A stretch of 64,000 nucleotides of DNA, taken from positions 5,086,585-5,150,584 of the forward strand of contig NC_052399.1 in NCBI RefSeq assembly GCF_009389715.1, in the 5' to 3' direction. Below the pieces are notes generated by a model. That model saw only the letters and a list, made by a program, of their open reading frames with translations, had not been told where the DNA came from and searched no databases. How positions within the stretch are numbered: position 1 is the stretch's first letter; every line of letters starts with the position of its first letter. The stretch comes from Phoenix dactylifera. Lineage: Eukaryota > Streptophyta > Magnoliopsida > Arecales > Arecaceae. A program made the translations under genes and the position numbers. Shown piece after piece: positions 12,711 to 24,700 of this stretch.

Positions 12711-12764
12711 TGTCAACGGTCAATTTGGCTGGCTCCTGCCCTCCTCCCTCCCTTCTATATATCC
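12711..12764 (+). promoter_or_regulatory. W-box pair and TATA box of the VQ gene
   Basis: GGTCAA at 12718-12723 is a complete W-box (TTGACC) on the minus strand, and TGTCAA at 12711-12716 carries the TTGAC core. The TATA-like CTATATATCC is at 12755-12764, about 150 bp before the ATG, leaving room for a start site near 12790 and a pyrimidine-rich leader. W-boxes bind WRKY factors, the usual partners of VQ proteins, so feedback is plausible but unproven. Confidence 0.55.
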
Positions 12765-12910
12765 TCCCCCACCAACCCCAAATAAAGCATTCCTTCCAGC
12801 TCAAAAATAAACACCACCACCTCCTCCTCCCCTTCCTTCATCCATTATCATCATCCCTTCTCCTTCCATCCTTCTCTCTTCCTTGAATCCTTTTGAATTC
12901 TATTTTCATC

Positions 12911-13585
12911 ATGAGCCCTTCGTCGCGAGAGATCAGCGGCCCCCGCCCGGCTTCTCTCAAGATCCACAAGGACTCCCACCTTATCCACAAGCAATCCTCC
13001 TCCTCATCATCATCATCCTCCTCCTCCACCACCACCACCACCTCCTCCTCCAGCACCCACCACCACCACCAGCGCCACCACCCCGTCATCATCTACACAC
13101 ACTCCCCCAAGATCATCCACACGCAGGCCCGCGACTTCATGGCCCTGGTCCAGAAGCTGACCGGCCTCTCCCACTCCACCGACGACAACGACGACGCTGC
13201 CGCCGCCGCCGCCGCAAACAATCCCCCTCCCCCGCCATCCAACATTACACGCAAGAACGCCGACACCGTCCATGCGGCTACCGACGACTCGTCGTCATCG
13301 TCCGAGAACTACAGCATCGCCGGGGACGTCGTCCACCACGTCGGCTGCTCCTCGCTGCCATGTGCCGCTGCCATGTCGCCGCTTGGCTTCGACCCTTCAC
13401 CACCGTCTAACCCGTTTCTGTCGGAGATCCCGCTCTTCACGCCCAACTCCTCGGACTTCTTCTGCCCGCCGAGGTCCTTCTACAGATACCCGGAGTCGGC
13501 GGTGTTCTCGCCGTCCATTCCGAACATGGGCGGCGCCATCTCGCCTTCCATGATGGAGGCCATGAAGGCATTCCCGGAGTACTGA
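12911..13585 (+). CDS. VQ motif-containing protein (VQ8/VQ20-like), intronless
   Basis: The ORF from ATG at 12911 to TGA at 13583-13585 encodes 224 aa. Residues 9-27 (SGPRPASLKIHKDSHLIHK) and the ending MKAFPEY match the VQ8/VQ20-type clade. The VQ core FMALVQKLTG is at 76-85 and fits FxxxVQxLTG. VQ proteins are plant nuclear cofactors that bind WRKY factors. Residues 29-57 are Ser, Thr and His runs from trinucleotide repeats; Ala and Pro runs follow the core. The frame is open 18 bases further up, but that codon is TTG, so the first ATG is chosen. A single exon is normal for VQ genes. Confidence 0.93.
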   Translation: MSPSSREISGPRPASLKIHKDSHLIHKQSSSSSSSSSSSTTTTTSSSSTHHHHQRHHPVIIYTHSPKIIHTQARDFMALVQKLTGLSHSTDDNDDAAAAAAANNPPPPPSNITRKNADTVHAATDDSSSSSENYSIAGDVVHHVGCSSLPCAAAMSPLGFDPSPPSNPFLSEIPLFTPNSSDFFCPPRSFYRYPESAVFSPSIPNMGGAISPSMMEAMKAFPEY

Positions 13586-13776
13586 TGAGACCGGCAGGAG
13601 GCCTGATTTTCATTGATTGGTAATAATTCTTCTAGTTTCGTTTGTTTTGGTTGGGTGATCCTATGAGCTCAGGAAGCGGGGCAAATGTGAATAATATGAT
13701 TCAATTCATTCGTTGTTGGACTCCTTGCAATTGGAGGTTGGAGGCCTGCATCTAGTTTTCATTTTCTTGTTCTTGT

Positions 13777-13782
13777 AATAAA
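13777..13782 (+). terminator. Poly(A) signal AATAAA of the VQ gene
   Basis: AATAAA lies about 190 bp after the stop codon, in a T-rich 3' UTR-like stretch. Confidence 0.6.
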
Positions 13783-13799
13783 ATGGATTTTGGAATGCT

Positions 13800-15712
13800 T
13801 CTTCGTTGCTTCTTTTTTTGTCATCAAAATCCGAACAAGCTTAAGAGATCAGACTTGTTTACAATCAAGAAGTTTGCATGGCAAGGCAGTTCGCTGACGT
13901 AATGCAGTTCATACTAAGGCATTAATGCAGGGCAAATAACGAACACGAAAAACTGATCATTCCCATGGAAAATAAAACATGAATGCAAGTAGATCAGAAT
14001 ACAGGACGTTCATACCACCAGGCAACTGAAACTTAATTGCACTCTCGATAAATTAGAAATTATGCATGAATATGATGGGAGCTCTATATAACAAAAACTT
14101 CGGGATATAACCAAGAATAGAATAGTTGCTAAAACATAGATGGATAACACACACAATAAAAAATAGAGTTAGGCCATGAATCATTGCAAATAGCATCAAA
14201 TAAAATCCACTCCATGATCCGTATAGATTAGAGAACACTTCAACAAGGACGTTCCGAAAATTATTGCATTTAAAATGGCCCTAGTCAAATACTCCATATA
14301 TAAACTTTCCGAAAGCAATTTAATTAAAAAGATCCTTCAGAAAGTTTGCAGAATTTACTTCCTTGTCTCTAAATGAAATGTATTTTGGAACCAACCATTA
14401 ATATGCATGTGGAACGTTAATATCTTCAGATATTGGAAATTCTTTCATGAAAATCGAAAGTAATGATAAAATATGGTACTTGTTTACTTTACAAGTAATT
14501 TATTTCGCTTTTTGAGAAGGGCGGAGGCCAATTCGATATCCAATCAGGGATTATTATTCCCAGTAGAGTTACAATTTAGTGGTCAAGTAAAACAGAAGGA
14601 AAAGTTTCTTTTCTTTCGGAAAAGGCATATATATATATATATGTCGAAAGCCGGTGCGGAACACCACGGTGGAGTGGAATTTCGATGTCGACCACCTAAT
14701 TAGAGCACAAGGTCATATGTGAGGAAGAACTTTCATTAATGGCGGATTCCGAAATTCTCGGAATAAGTTGAAGGACGCAGAAACCACAGCTTTCAAAAGA
14801 GAATCATGCAGTAGTTGTGTCGGTGATTGGAGTACAGACTGCACGTCCATATCATTGAATTGCTTTCCGGAGTTTTGAATTAGTGAAATCTTTCTAAAGC
14901 ACTGATTCTCCCAAGTGGAGTCAAATGCTCGGTGGAGTTGAAACCCAAGCATCTGCATTAAATAGTAAAAAAACTATTTTTATATTAAAATCTAACAAAA
15001 AATAAATGACAAATAATGGATAAAGCTAGGAAAATTAAAATCCTATCAAATTGTTGTAAGTCAGATTATGCAGCCCACTTTTAGGAATCATACTACAGTC
15101 GCTGCATCACCAACTCAAGGCCTTTTTAGATTAACGCAGATTCTAATATCAAAAAAAAAAAAAAGAATTCAATCAATAAACAGGTTAAGCCAGCTTCCCG
15201 CATGCCATAAAAGTTTGTTTCATATATGCGCGAAAGCTCATCCCCTACCCTGAAATCTCTGACGTTCCTCAAAAGTGATTGCAAATGACTGGAGAACATA
15301 CGTAGAAACCAAAATACCTGCGTTAGGGCATGGGAGAGGGTATGGAGGAAAATGGAAAGCACTCCTGAAAGCTCCAGTAGCACCAGAAAATTAGAAATAT
15401 AGGATGGTGCGTTTCATAAAGAGCAGCAGCCATCATGGGATGAGACCATGAAACTTTTTGAGCAGTCTACGGCCGCCATTAGTAATTGTTTTCATGGCAT
15501 GAGCTCAAGAAGGACGAGGATGGTTAAAAAGATGCCTCTGGTAACTGCAATGTCATATAAGCTGAATACAGTAATGTGAATCGAAAATGTCTTTTTGTTA
15601 TTTGTCTTCTTATTTCCATGCCTTGTACGTTGGGGTGTTGATGTAGGTAATCAGAAAAAAATCTTATTTATGGATACATGAAACAATTAAGCATACATGA
15701 TTATATACAAGG
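13800..15712. other. Intergenic DNA between VQ and DUF639 genes
   Basis: No supported gene; the part nearest 15712 should contain the 3' UTR of the minus-strand DUF639 gene. Confidence 0.5.
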
Positions 15713-18700
15713 TCACTTCCTCTTTTTATCTTCTTGGTCCCGTTCAAGTACTACAGGAGCAGCTGGTATGCTGAACCACCACTCTCTTATTCTCCTTGTC
15801 CACCTCTCTGTACTAGACCTTCTTGGAGGCGAGTTTCTTGTGAATGTCTCCAGAAATATCATTAAGATGATAAGTTTACCAGGTAGAAAGGCTACAGCCA
15901 AGGCCATTAGAACAAGCACCAGTATAGCTCTGTCTGTTGCCTGCCTCACATATGAATAAACAGTTACATATAAGAATTTGACATTTAAATGCATGCATAT
16001 ATGGGAAAAAAGGGCAACATCTATTAAAGAGACTATTGTCTCACTCAGTTCTTATAATCCAACAAAAGCTTAAGAACTTATGTTTGCATGTGCATATACT
16101 CCTCTAGGTGACGCTGTGTTGAATTCGTTACATAATTGGCAAACATATGCACTGTAAGATCCAACCAACAACTAGCTACTAGATGAAAATAACCTTCTAT
16201 CACATGGATGAACCTGTTAAAGCACTGTGAAGTGGCTGTGGACAGAGACATCGTCTCAGATCAAGCTAACCAATAATGTGACGACGTGAAATTCAATAAA
16301 CTTGGGGGTTCACTTGGTGATTCACTAATTTAGATAACGTGAGTTTCAAGATCCAGGTATTAAATGTGGTGTTACTTGAACTGTAATATCATCCATCACA
16401 AAAGAATGAGAGGTAATTGAAAGAACTTTTTTGGTATAAGAAAAGACGAACTTGAACTGTGTCATCCTGATAATTCAGTATATTTGTAACATGCACCAGA
16501 TCCAAAGATATGTTCTGTATATTCCTATATATGTGTGCATGCCCATGCATTTACACTTATATAATGATAGACAAGAAAGGGGACACCTCTCTCACCTTCG
16601 AGCTCAATACAAGTAGTGAAACATAAAAAGGAAAGAGTGCAAGTACCCAGCAATGCGGCTAAATGGAAAAGTCAGGAAGGATTAAAGAAGATAGCGTCTC
16701 CCTCACACTAATGACTAATCACATACAGTCTGAATAACTTCCTACTAAAACCCCTGTACTAATGAGATGAAATATTTCCATGATCTTAGCTCCAAATTTA
16801 AATTATTTATCCAGGCATGCACGCACACACGCACAATGAAAAAATATCAGAGATATGTTGGTACAGAAGGTAAAGAAGAATAACCTGAGAAGGCACAGCG
16901 AGTAACAAGGCTCGTAACTTTAAGAGAATGATATTCCCATCCTGGACCAGCTCCTCAACTTGGGAAATAGCATTTTGAACAGCCAAGAGCTGCTCCATAG
17001 TATTCATTGCCGGAGGGGCCATCACCTTAATATGATTGATTGGCCGGCCTTGACTACAAAATCTAGTAAGCAGCATGAAGATTGCAATAAAGAGAAGCAC
17101 CACAACCAGCACATAACCTAGCCATCCCCTGCATTCGTTCATATTGACAGTATGAAAGAGCCATGACATGAATTAATAATAATGCATATGAAAAAGAAAA
17201 TATTCTAAATAAGCAAAATATTCTTTTATGAACCAGTCAAAAGCAAAGTTCCATTCATGAAATTAGAGGACAAACTACACAATAATAAATGAATGAAGAA
17301 CTAGCAAGGAAGCATCTTCCTGCAAAGCACAGCATATGACTCAATGTGAGGACTCAAGTACTAATGACATGGATATTGCAAGAGCTGCAACAGAAGTGTT
17401 TCTTTTGAAAGAATTCCAGATTAGCAAGCTCCTAGTTTGAAGTTCCAAAACACTGAGAATACAAATTTTAGTCTTGCAAAATATCATCATTTATAATCAC
17501 AACATAATGCCTACCACCATGCCACCTGATAAAAGCAGCATCTAAAACTCCTCCAATATTATAATGTATTTTAATACCATTATGGCTTCTATGCTTCCAC
17601 TGAATTCTCAAAAGTATTTGTCCCTCTCATATGTCAGCAGTGTCTACTTTTGTGTGTAAAGAGAGCTGGGCATGGGTGTGTGCATATGCATTCACGCATG
17701 TCTGCAGGTGCGTGCATGCATGTGACTTGGTATTTTTAAGATATATAGCAGCGCTTCTTACAGTGGACCTTGCTTTCCATAATTATTCCTGAAACTTGTG
17801 CTCCAGCTTTCATGGCACCTGAGCAGAGCATTGATATTGTAGGTCTCCATCATTAAATTTTTCCCACAATATGCATTGTATTGCGATCGGTTGTCGATGC
17901 TGGATTCCTCTCATAGTTGCTAGCTCTGCTAGGCTAGTATCAGTGCCCAGCATAGGTCACCATGACATCTATCTATTCTTTCTTCAAAATTATAGGTCAC
18001 CATGACATCAATCCATTCTTTCTTCAAAATTATTTTTAATTAGAAAAGATGGTAAGGTCTTTTTTTTCATTTTGACAAGGTGTGGTACATTCGCTGGCAC
18101 ACCAACTGGCACCAGCACATAAATCTTTGGTTAAGCACCAGCACTTAAATATTTGGTTTGCATAGCCTCCTACAATAGTTTACTAATTATTGTGCTAATG
18201 GAGCACAAACTCATTGTTTAGGATCTTGAAAGCCAAGTTTGGAAAACACATACAATATTCCTTCTGCATGCCAGCAAATTTCAGCCACAATCAACTTTCA
18301 TCTACAATTCCACCACTAGTGATCAACTCACAATTTGGTTTATAACCTTTGATAGACATCCACAGGACCATAAAACATGTGGTGTTGCATAAATGGCATA
18401 AAACTAATATTACCTATTCCTATCTAAAAGGTTTCAAAGCCTTTTCGTCCTCCATCTTCAGACCAGATGGGCAACAGGTTAGAAAATCTGCTTAGACATT
18501 ACAAACTATTGGAGCTCACTCCCTTGTCTAGACCTCCCATCTTTCACATTGTATACAAGGTTCAGTATAGCTTCTTATTGCTTAGAAAAGTTGCACTACA
18601 AGCAATCTTGTCAAAGGTGGCCGCATAAGTCCTTTGCACATGGTTCCTAATGGTGATACCACCTTGATACATAGCAAGCGCCTAACAACCGCCAATTGCT

Positions 18701-21700
18701 CATGCTAATGCCTTTGCACATATAATAATGACACAGCTTAATCCATATATATGCTACATATATACGCACTTGTGGTGGACAGATGGACAGATGGATGGAT
18801 AGTCATGATCATGTAAGTCCACCAACAGGTGAAATATTGGTTACATTACTTACGAATATAATGAATCTAGGTAATTTTAACTCCAAGGGCCTGCACTGCC
18901 ACCTCGGCATTTCTTCTAAGGTGCTCGAGGGGGGAAGTGTCTAGAACTGCCTAGTCAGATTAGCAACCATAGATATGAGTATCAAGAGTTCATCTTTTGA
19001 GTGCAGACTTTTTGATTACTGCACTTGAAAATGATAAAACCAAATCTAAATTCAAAAGCATTGCAGCAATCAGGTTTGTACCATCAACATCCCTTTTTAG
19101 TGGAGCCTGGAAGAACAAAGTTGAACTTGAATAAGATAAAATGAAGGGAACAACAATATTTCCATTGAGCATTGCTTAAAATAGTGTCTTAAAATGGAGT
19201 AGGACAGGGAGAGAGAGCATGGTTCCTAGAACAGTTCAACCAGATAATGTTAGTAATTCTTGCTAATTTGCTATTAAGTACTAAAGTATCAGCCGGTGAT
19301 CATCAAAGGTTCTGTCAAATCCTGATACAACTTTGACCAACTTTGAGCTATCATGAGGTCAGTTAATCCAACATAAAATCCTTTTCAATTTGACAGTTCA
19401 ATATATGAGTAATAGGACCTATTTACACACCCTCAACTACCCCTCACAGTTTACCAGCAAACTTTTGCACTCTCTACTTACCTACTAATCTACCATAAAT
19501 TCTAATTACATTCCTCTTATATAATTGTTCATAGTATGTTTATTTCAAACCAAAGTCTGCTGAACCGGCATGAATCAAACCGATACCAGCTCCGACCAAT
19601 ACAGTTCGGCTATACAAAACGGTTCCAGCCCAATGGGGCCGGAATTACAGTGTTACACCAGTGCGAACCGCACCAATTCCATTTATTTTGGGCTTTTGGC
19701 GGCCCAAAGCCATAGCGCGTGGGCGCTGTGACTTTTTGAAAAGGCCACAGCGCGCGTTGTGGCCTTTTTGGCCAAATGCGACAACCATAGCTAACGGCTT
19801 TAGTTTAAATGCCACAGCCTATGGTTGTGGCTTTAGTTTAAATGCCACATGCTCTTTTTTTTGCCAATTCGGTACTGGTAACGAACCGGTAATGACGCCG
19901 ACCGGTACCGGTTTGGCAATCTTTGTTTCAAACAATCAAGTTCTTGTAAAGCCATCTTACTGGTCTTCTGTAGTTGTCTTTAGTTTGGAGTTATTTCATC
20001 AAGGTGCATTTTACTAAGCCTGCTTTCTTCTACCTTGGCAAGAAGCTTCAACTAATTCAAATGACCTTTGAAAAATAACTTCTGTCCATCTTAGCAAGAC
20101 TGCTTCACACATTTGCTACCTCAGATATTATCTGATTGATGAAACAAAATGTAGCACTATAGCATGTATGCCGATGTATTCAGAATGTTCCAGGATTGAA
20201 AAAGATGCAGATGTTTCATAAAGTTTTGATGTCCCAGATACTAGACACTATCTAAGATTGACAAATGATCTAAATGATGTGCTCCCAAAAAATTAACATT
20301 TGAATAGATTTTGAAGGAACTTGAGTTTCTCAAGCTAGAAAAAACAAGAGATTTTTGTAAAATCTTTAAGAGCTTGTGTTCTGGTTTTTGCTCAAGGAGA
20401 CCCCTTGCAGCAGGCAACTGTTGGCATTTTGCTGAGCATACCCCCAATTGTTCAACTACACTAATTTGGCATCTGAGCATCAAGGCAGTTTTTTCCATAA
20501 TTAACCTAAGCATGCCTAGCTCCAAACAAATCAGGCAATTTGGGCTACCTAACAGAAGTAAATGATGTATGGATAACTTGCGACATCAGAAGTTGCAACA
20601 TCCTATGTTATGCTACAAAAGGCTTCTCCATCCACGAATGACAAGTAGAAAATTAGAAATGTTGAACTACATAATCAAGCTTGGACATTTCTGACTGACG
20701 AAACCAAGAGTAGCAGGTATGCTGGCATATTTGGAATGCCCCAAGTCTAAAAAGATGCAGACATTTCATAAACTTTTACTGTATGATAAATGATCTAAAA
20801 TTCTAAATTATGTGCTCCCAAAAGATTGACATTTCAATAGATATTGAATGAAGTGGAGTTTGTCAAACTTATTGAAAAAAAAAAAAGGAGCTCTGATAAA
20901 ATCTTGCTTTTGCTCAAAGAGATCCCTTGCAGCAAGCATCTGCCAGCATTGTGCCGAGCATATCTCCAATAGTTCGACTGCATCAAATCAGTTTTCTGCA
21001 AAATTAACATGACCATGCCCAGTTTCAAACAAATCAGGCAATTTGGGCTCCTTAACAGAAGTAAATGAGGTATGGATAATTTGTGACATCAGAAGTTGAC
21101 ACTTCCTGTGTTATGCTACATAAGGCATCCCCATGAATGACCCCATAGAAATCTAGCAACCATGAGAGTACAATATCTGGCATCATGCAAATAAACATAT
21201 ATCTCCATGATTATACAATTTTAATGAAGGTTTAAAAGCTTAGCCACCATGGATGGCCGAGGCCTACCTCACATTACACTCAACACGGCTTTACGCACCC
21301 TATCCGGCTATCTTTAGGCATAGTTGCATATTTTATTACACATGAAGAGGGTATGAAAGAATGAACCACAACAGGAAAAACAACAAACAAAAGAAAAGAA
21401 AATATAAAGTTGATGTCAGATTCATGTATTTCATATGGCTGGTACTGATTCTACTTGAGATCTTATACCGAGAAAATCTGATACTCTAAACTTATGCACA
21501 AAAAAACCATGTCATTTGTACTTTGATGTGAAATAAACTTCAGAATTCTCCAAGACCATTACTTTATGAATATTCAATATGCACAAGACAGAAAGCACCA
21601 TTCAGCAATCACTGCTCCCTTTCTTTTTTTACTTTTTCTTTTTTCTTTCTTTTTTTTGGATGTAACCCCATATCATTCAGAGGTTGGGACATTAAACCGA

Positions 21701-24700
21701 ATGTAACACTCATTGCTTTGGTGCTAAGGAACCTTCAGAAAACAGATTAATCATCTCTATGCTGATAAATAATATTTTTTTTCTAGAAAAAGTAGCAACA
21801 TGCTTAAATACATTATAAAAAACAAAAGTGAACAAGTATTCAAAATGAGTTGGACTAGTTACAAAGAAAATCATGCACTATTGATAGATTTATCTGTGAA
21901 AAAGCAACAGAGTCAAACCTGAAAATTATGTAACAAGACAAAGAACAGAATGCCAAAGACTTGAGAGATTCATCCCATGATGCCAAAGAAATGAGGATTT
22001 TTCCCAGTTCAATCATAGGATATAATAGCTCCTGCAAGTTGAAGGCAATGTGATAAAGCATATAATATCTATGCAAAACAAGAGCATCAATGGATTTAAT
22101 GACAGATTGACAGTTCAATTGACTATATTTGACTAAAGTGATACTAGTTATTCAAATACATCATTAACTCATATTCCACAATTCACAGAAAGGAAACACA
22201 GCAAGAATAAACAGGAAACAAAACTTACACAATAACCAATTTATGGCATTCTTCTAGAAATGGATACTGGATGCTCAGAATCAAGTTGTTAAATAGAATC
22301 AAGCACCGATTTTTCCTCAATATGTCCTTTCTTACAGTTTCAAAATTTTGTAAAGAATACTACAATCATTTTCAAGCCAAGGTTGTGCTTTGTGCTCATG
22401 AATTCCTGCAAAAGTAGACTATTGAACCCCAGATCCCCATGATTCTGTTTAAAATTACGTAGGATGAGAAATGTCCTGTGAAATGGGGGTAAATGACCTC
22501 ATTTAGAAGAAGGCAGGAGAAATACAGAAGTAATCAAGCATCTTAGAAGGACATGCTGGCAAAAGTTGAGCAACTGGTCATTCCACAGATCCATGAGGAT
22601 CGAGGACAGACAGTTAAATGCTGTCTATTGGAAATATATTAATTGACAATATTGTATCTGATAATGCAAGAGCAAGAACTTGGACAAACAACCAGAAAAA
22701 GCAAAGAAAAAGGTATGGATATATTCAAGGATGAACATAAGCAAGATGACACAAGTTTTGGATAATGTAGGCTGTTAATATGTGGTTACGGGGCTCAGCC
22801 CACCACTTCAGGCCAGAATCTTGTTGCACATAACAATTCCAAGTGCAAAATCTCAGCCTAAGGATTGCATAAGTTGATTGCCTGCTCTTTCCGGCTTGTC
22901 AGGCTAACATAGTATAAAAAGGTTCGCCAAACCGGCCAGAGTATCGGACCAGTCCGACCTGTAACCAGTACAGCGGAGCCGTGAAAACCGGTACAGGGCC
23001 GAACCTAGCCGGAGCCGGGGAAAAAGAAGAGAAGGAGAGAGAGAGAGCGAGGAAGAGAGGGAGAGAGGAGAGGCCTCCGCCACCCGCGGAGGGCTGCAGG
23101 GGCTGGCGGAGGCCGAGCGGGGGGGCGGTGGAGCCGCAAGGGGCAGGGGAGCCTGCGGGGACGTGGCGGAGGCCGAGGTTGCAGCTGCGTCCCCCGTTTA
23201 TACGCGGCCGCGGAAAAAAAATTTAAGAATTTTTAAGTGAAGTCGGCAACCAATTTGCCAACTTCACTTAAAAATTTCTAAATTTTTTTCCGCGGCTGCG
23301 TTTCGAAACAAGGGACACGGTAGTAGCCTCGGCCTCCACCGCGCCCCTGCAGGCTCCCCCGCCCCCCCGCGGCTCTCCGCCGGCAGCCTCTCCTCTCCTA
23401 CCTCCCTCACCCGCTCGCTTTTGCCTTCTCTTCTTCTTCCCCGGCTTCAGCATGGAAGAGCTAGCCGGTTCGGTACCGGTTTAAACCAGTCCGAACCGGA
23501 ACCGTACCAGTCCGATAGGCGACCGGTACGTCTATCGGTATCGGTATGGCGACTGGTACGCCTATCGGTACCGGTACGGCAAACCTTGGTATAAATTGTA
23601 TGCATGTAGCTTAATTAATGTGTATAGTTATAAAATAAATAGGGTGTGGTGCTTATACTTCAAACTCTGGCTAGAAAACAATAAAACAAATGATGTAATA
23701 AATTACAACAGCAATATAACCCCCGAAATATTTTCAAAAAAAAAAAGTCTCAACTGTTATTTTCTTTACTAACACAAAGCCTTGCTCACCCATGTACAAA
23801 GAAAAGGGAAAAAAGGTTACAAAAATTTGGATCCTCTAGGAACCTATCTTCAAAGACACAAATATTCCCAAGCCTAATCACTTAGGGGCTTTCCTTTATC
23901 AATGCATACCAGAATAGGACCTTTACAACCTAATCCTATCCTAAATAGGACTAAAGCAGACCACAAATAACCTCCATTGACCCAAAAAAGTAGGACTCTA
24001 ATACCCTAAATGACTTTATATGAAACTACAACTCTTGCACCAATTTAAATAAAAGCTTGGTGACCCATTTCTGTTTGTCTCTTGGACTATCTTTGATCAC
24101 TTTTTGAGTTTGAAGCCCACAAAATCATGGCTCTCCCACTACATCATAACAACTGAGTAACTTGTTATATTGACAACAGTGGCACATAATACACATGATG
24201 CATATGCTTACCTGCAAAGTGCGATCTAATCAACACGCACCATATGAGCACATCTTCATATAAACATTTATACCATATTAAAAAAGAGCATGGGGGATTC
24301 TTGGGTCTACCAAATTTGCCCACCGGTGGAATATTATTTGATTCATAAAAACACTATTATATAACTATCATCAGCATGGGTAGTTTTAAAAAAAATATAC
24401 AAATAACTGATCTCAATCTTCTCTTGCACATCTAAATCACACATCAGATTTGATCTTCCTGATGCCCCAGATTCCTCTTCTCGTATCCGAATTAACATCT
24501 CTCCAACTAACAAGCTTATTTCTATTTCTATCTCTCTCTAACAACCTTATCCACCTCCAATCTCTATCTTATGTTTTAATTTTTATTTTCTATTCTACTT
24601 CTTATCTATTAAATGTTATTTATTATCTTTGTTTGGTACTTTGGCCTTAAATCAAAATCATGATAATAATTTGTTGTGTGTTATCTTGTTACCAAACATG

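Noticed and set aside
12458-13410. Other open frames over the VQ gene and its leader
   Set aside because: Low-complexity Pro/Ser/His or Arg-rich frames in the other phases of the VQ gene; the VQ core is only in the frame starting at 12911.
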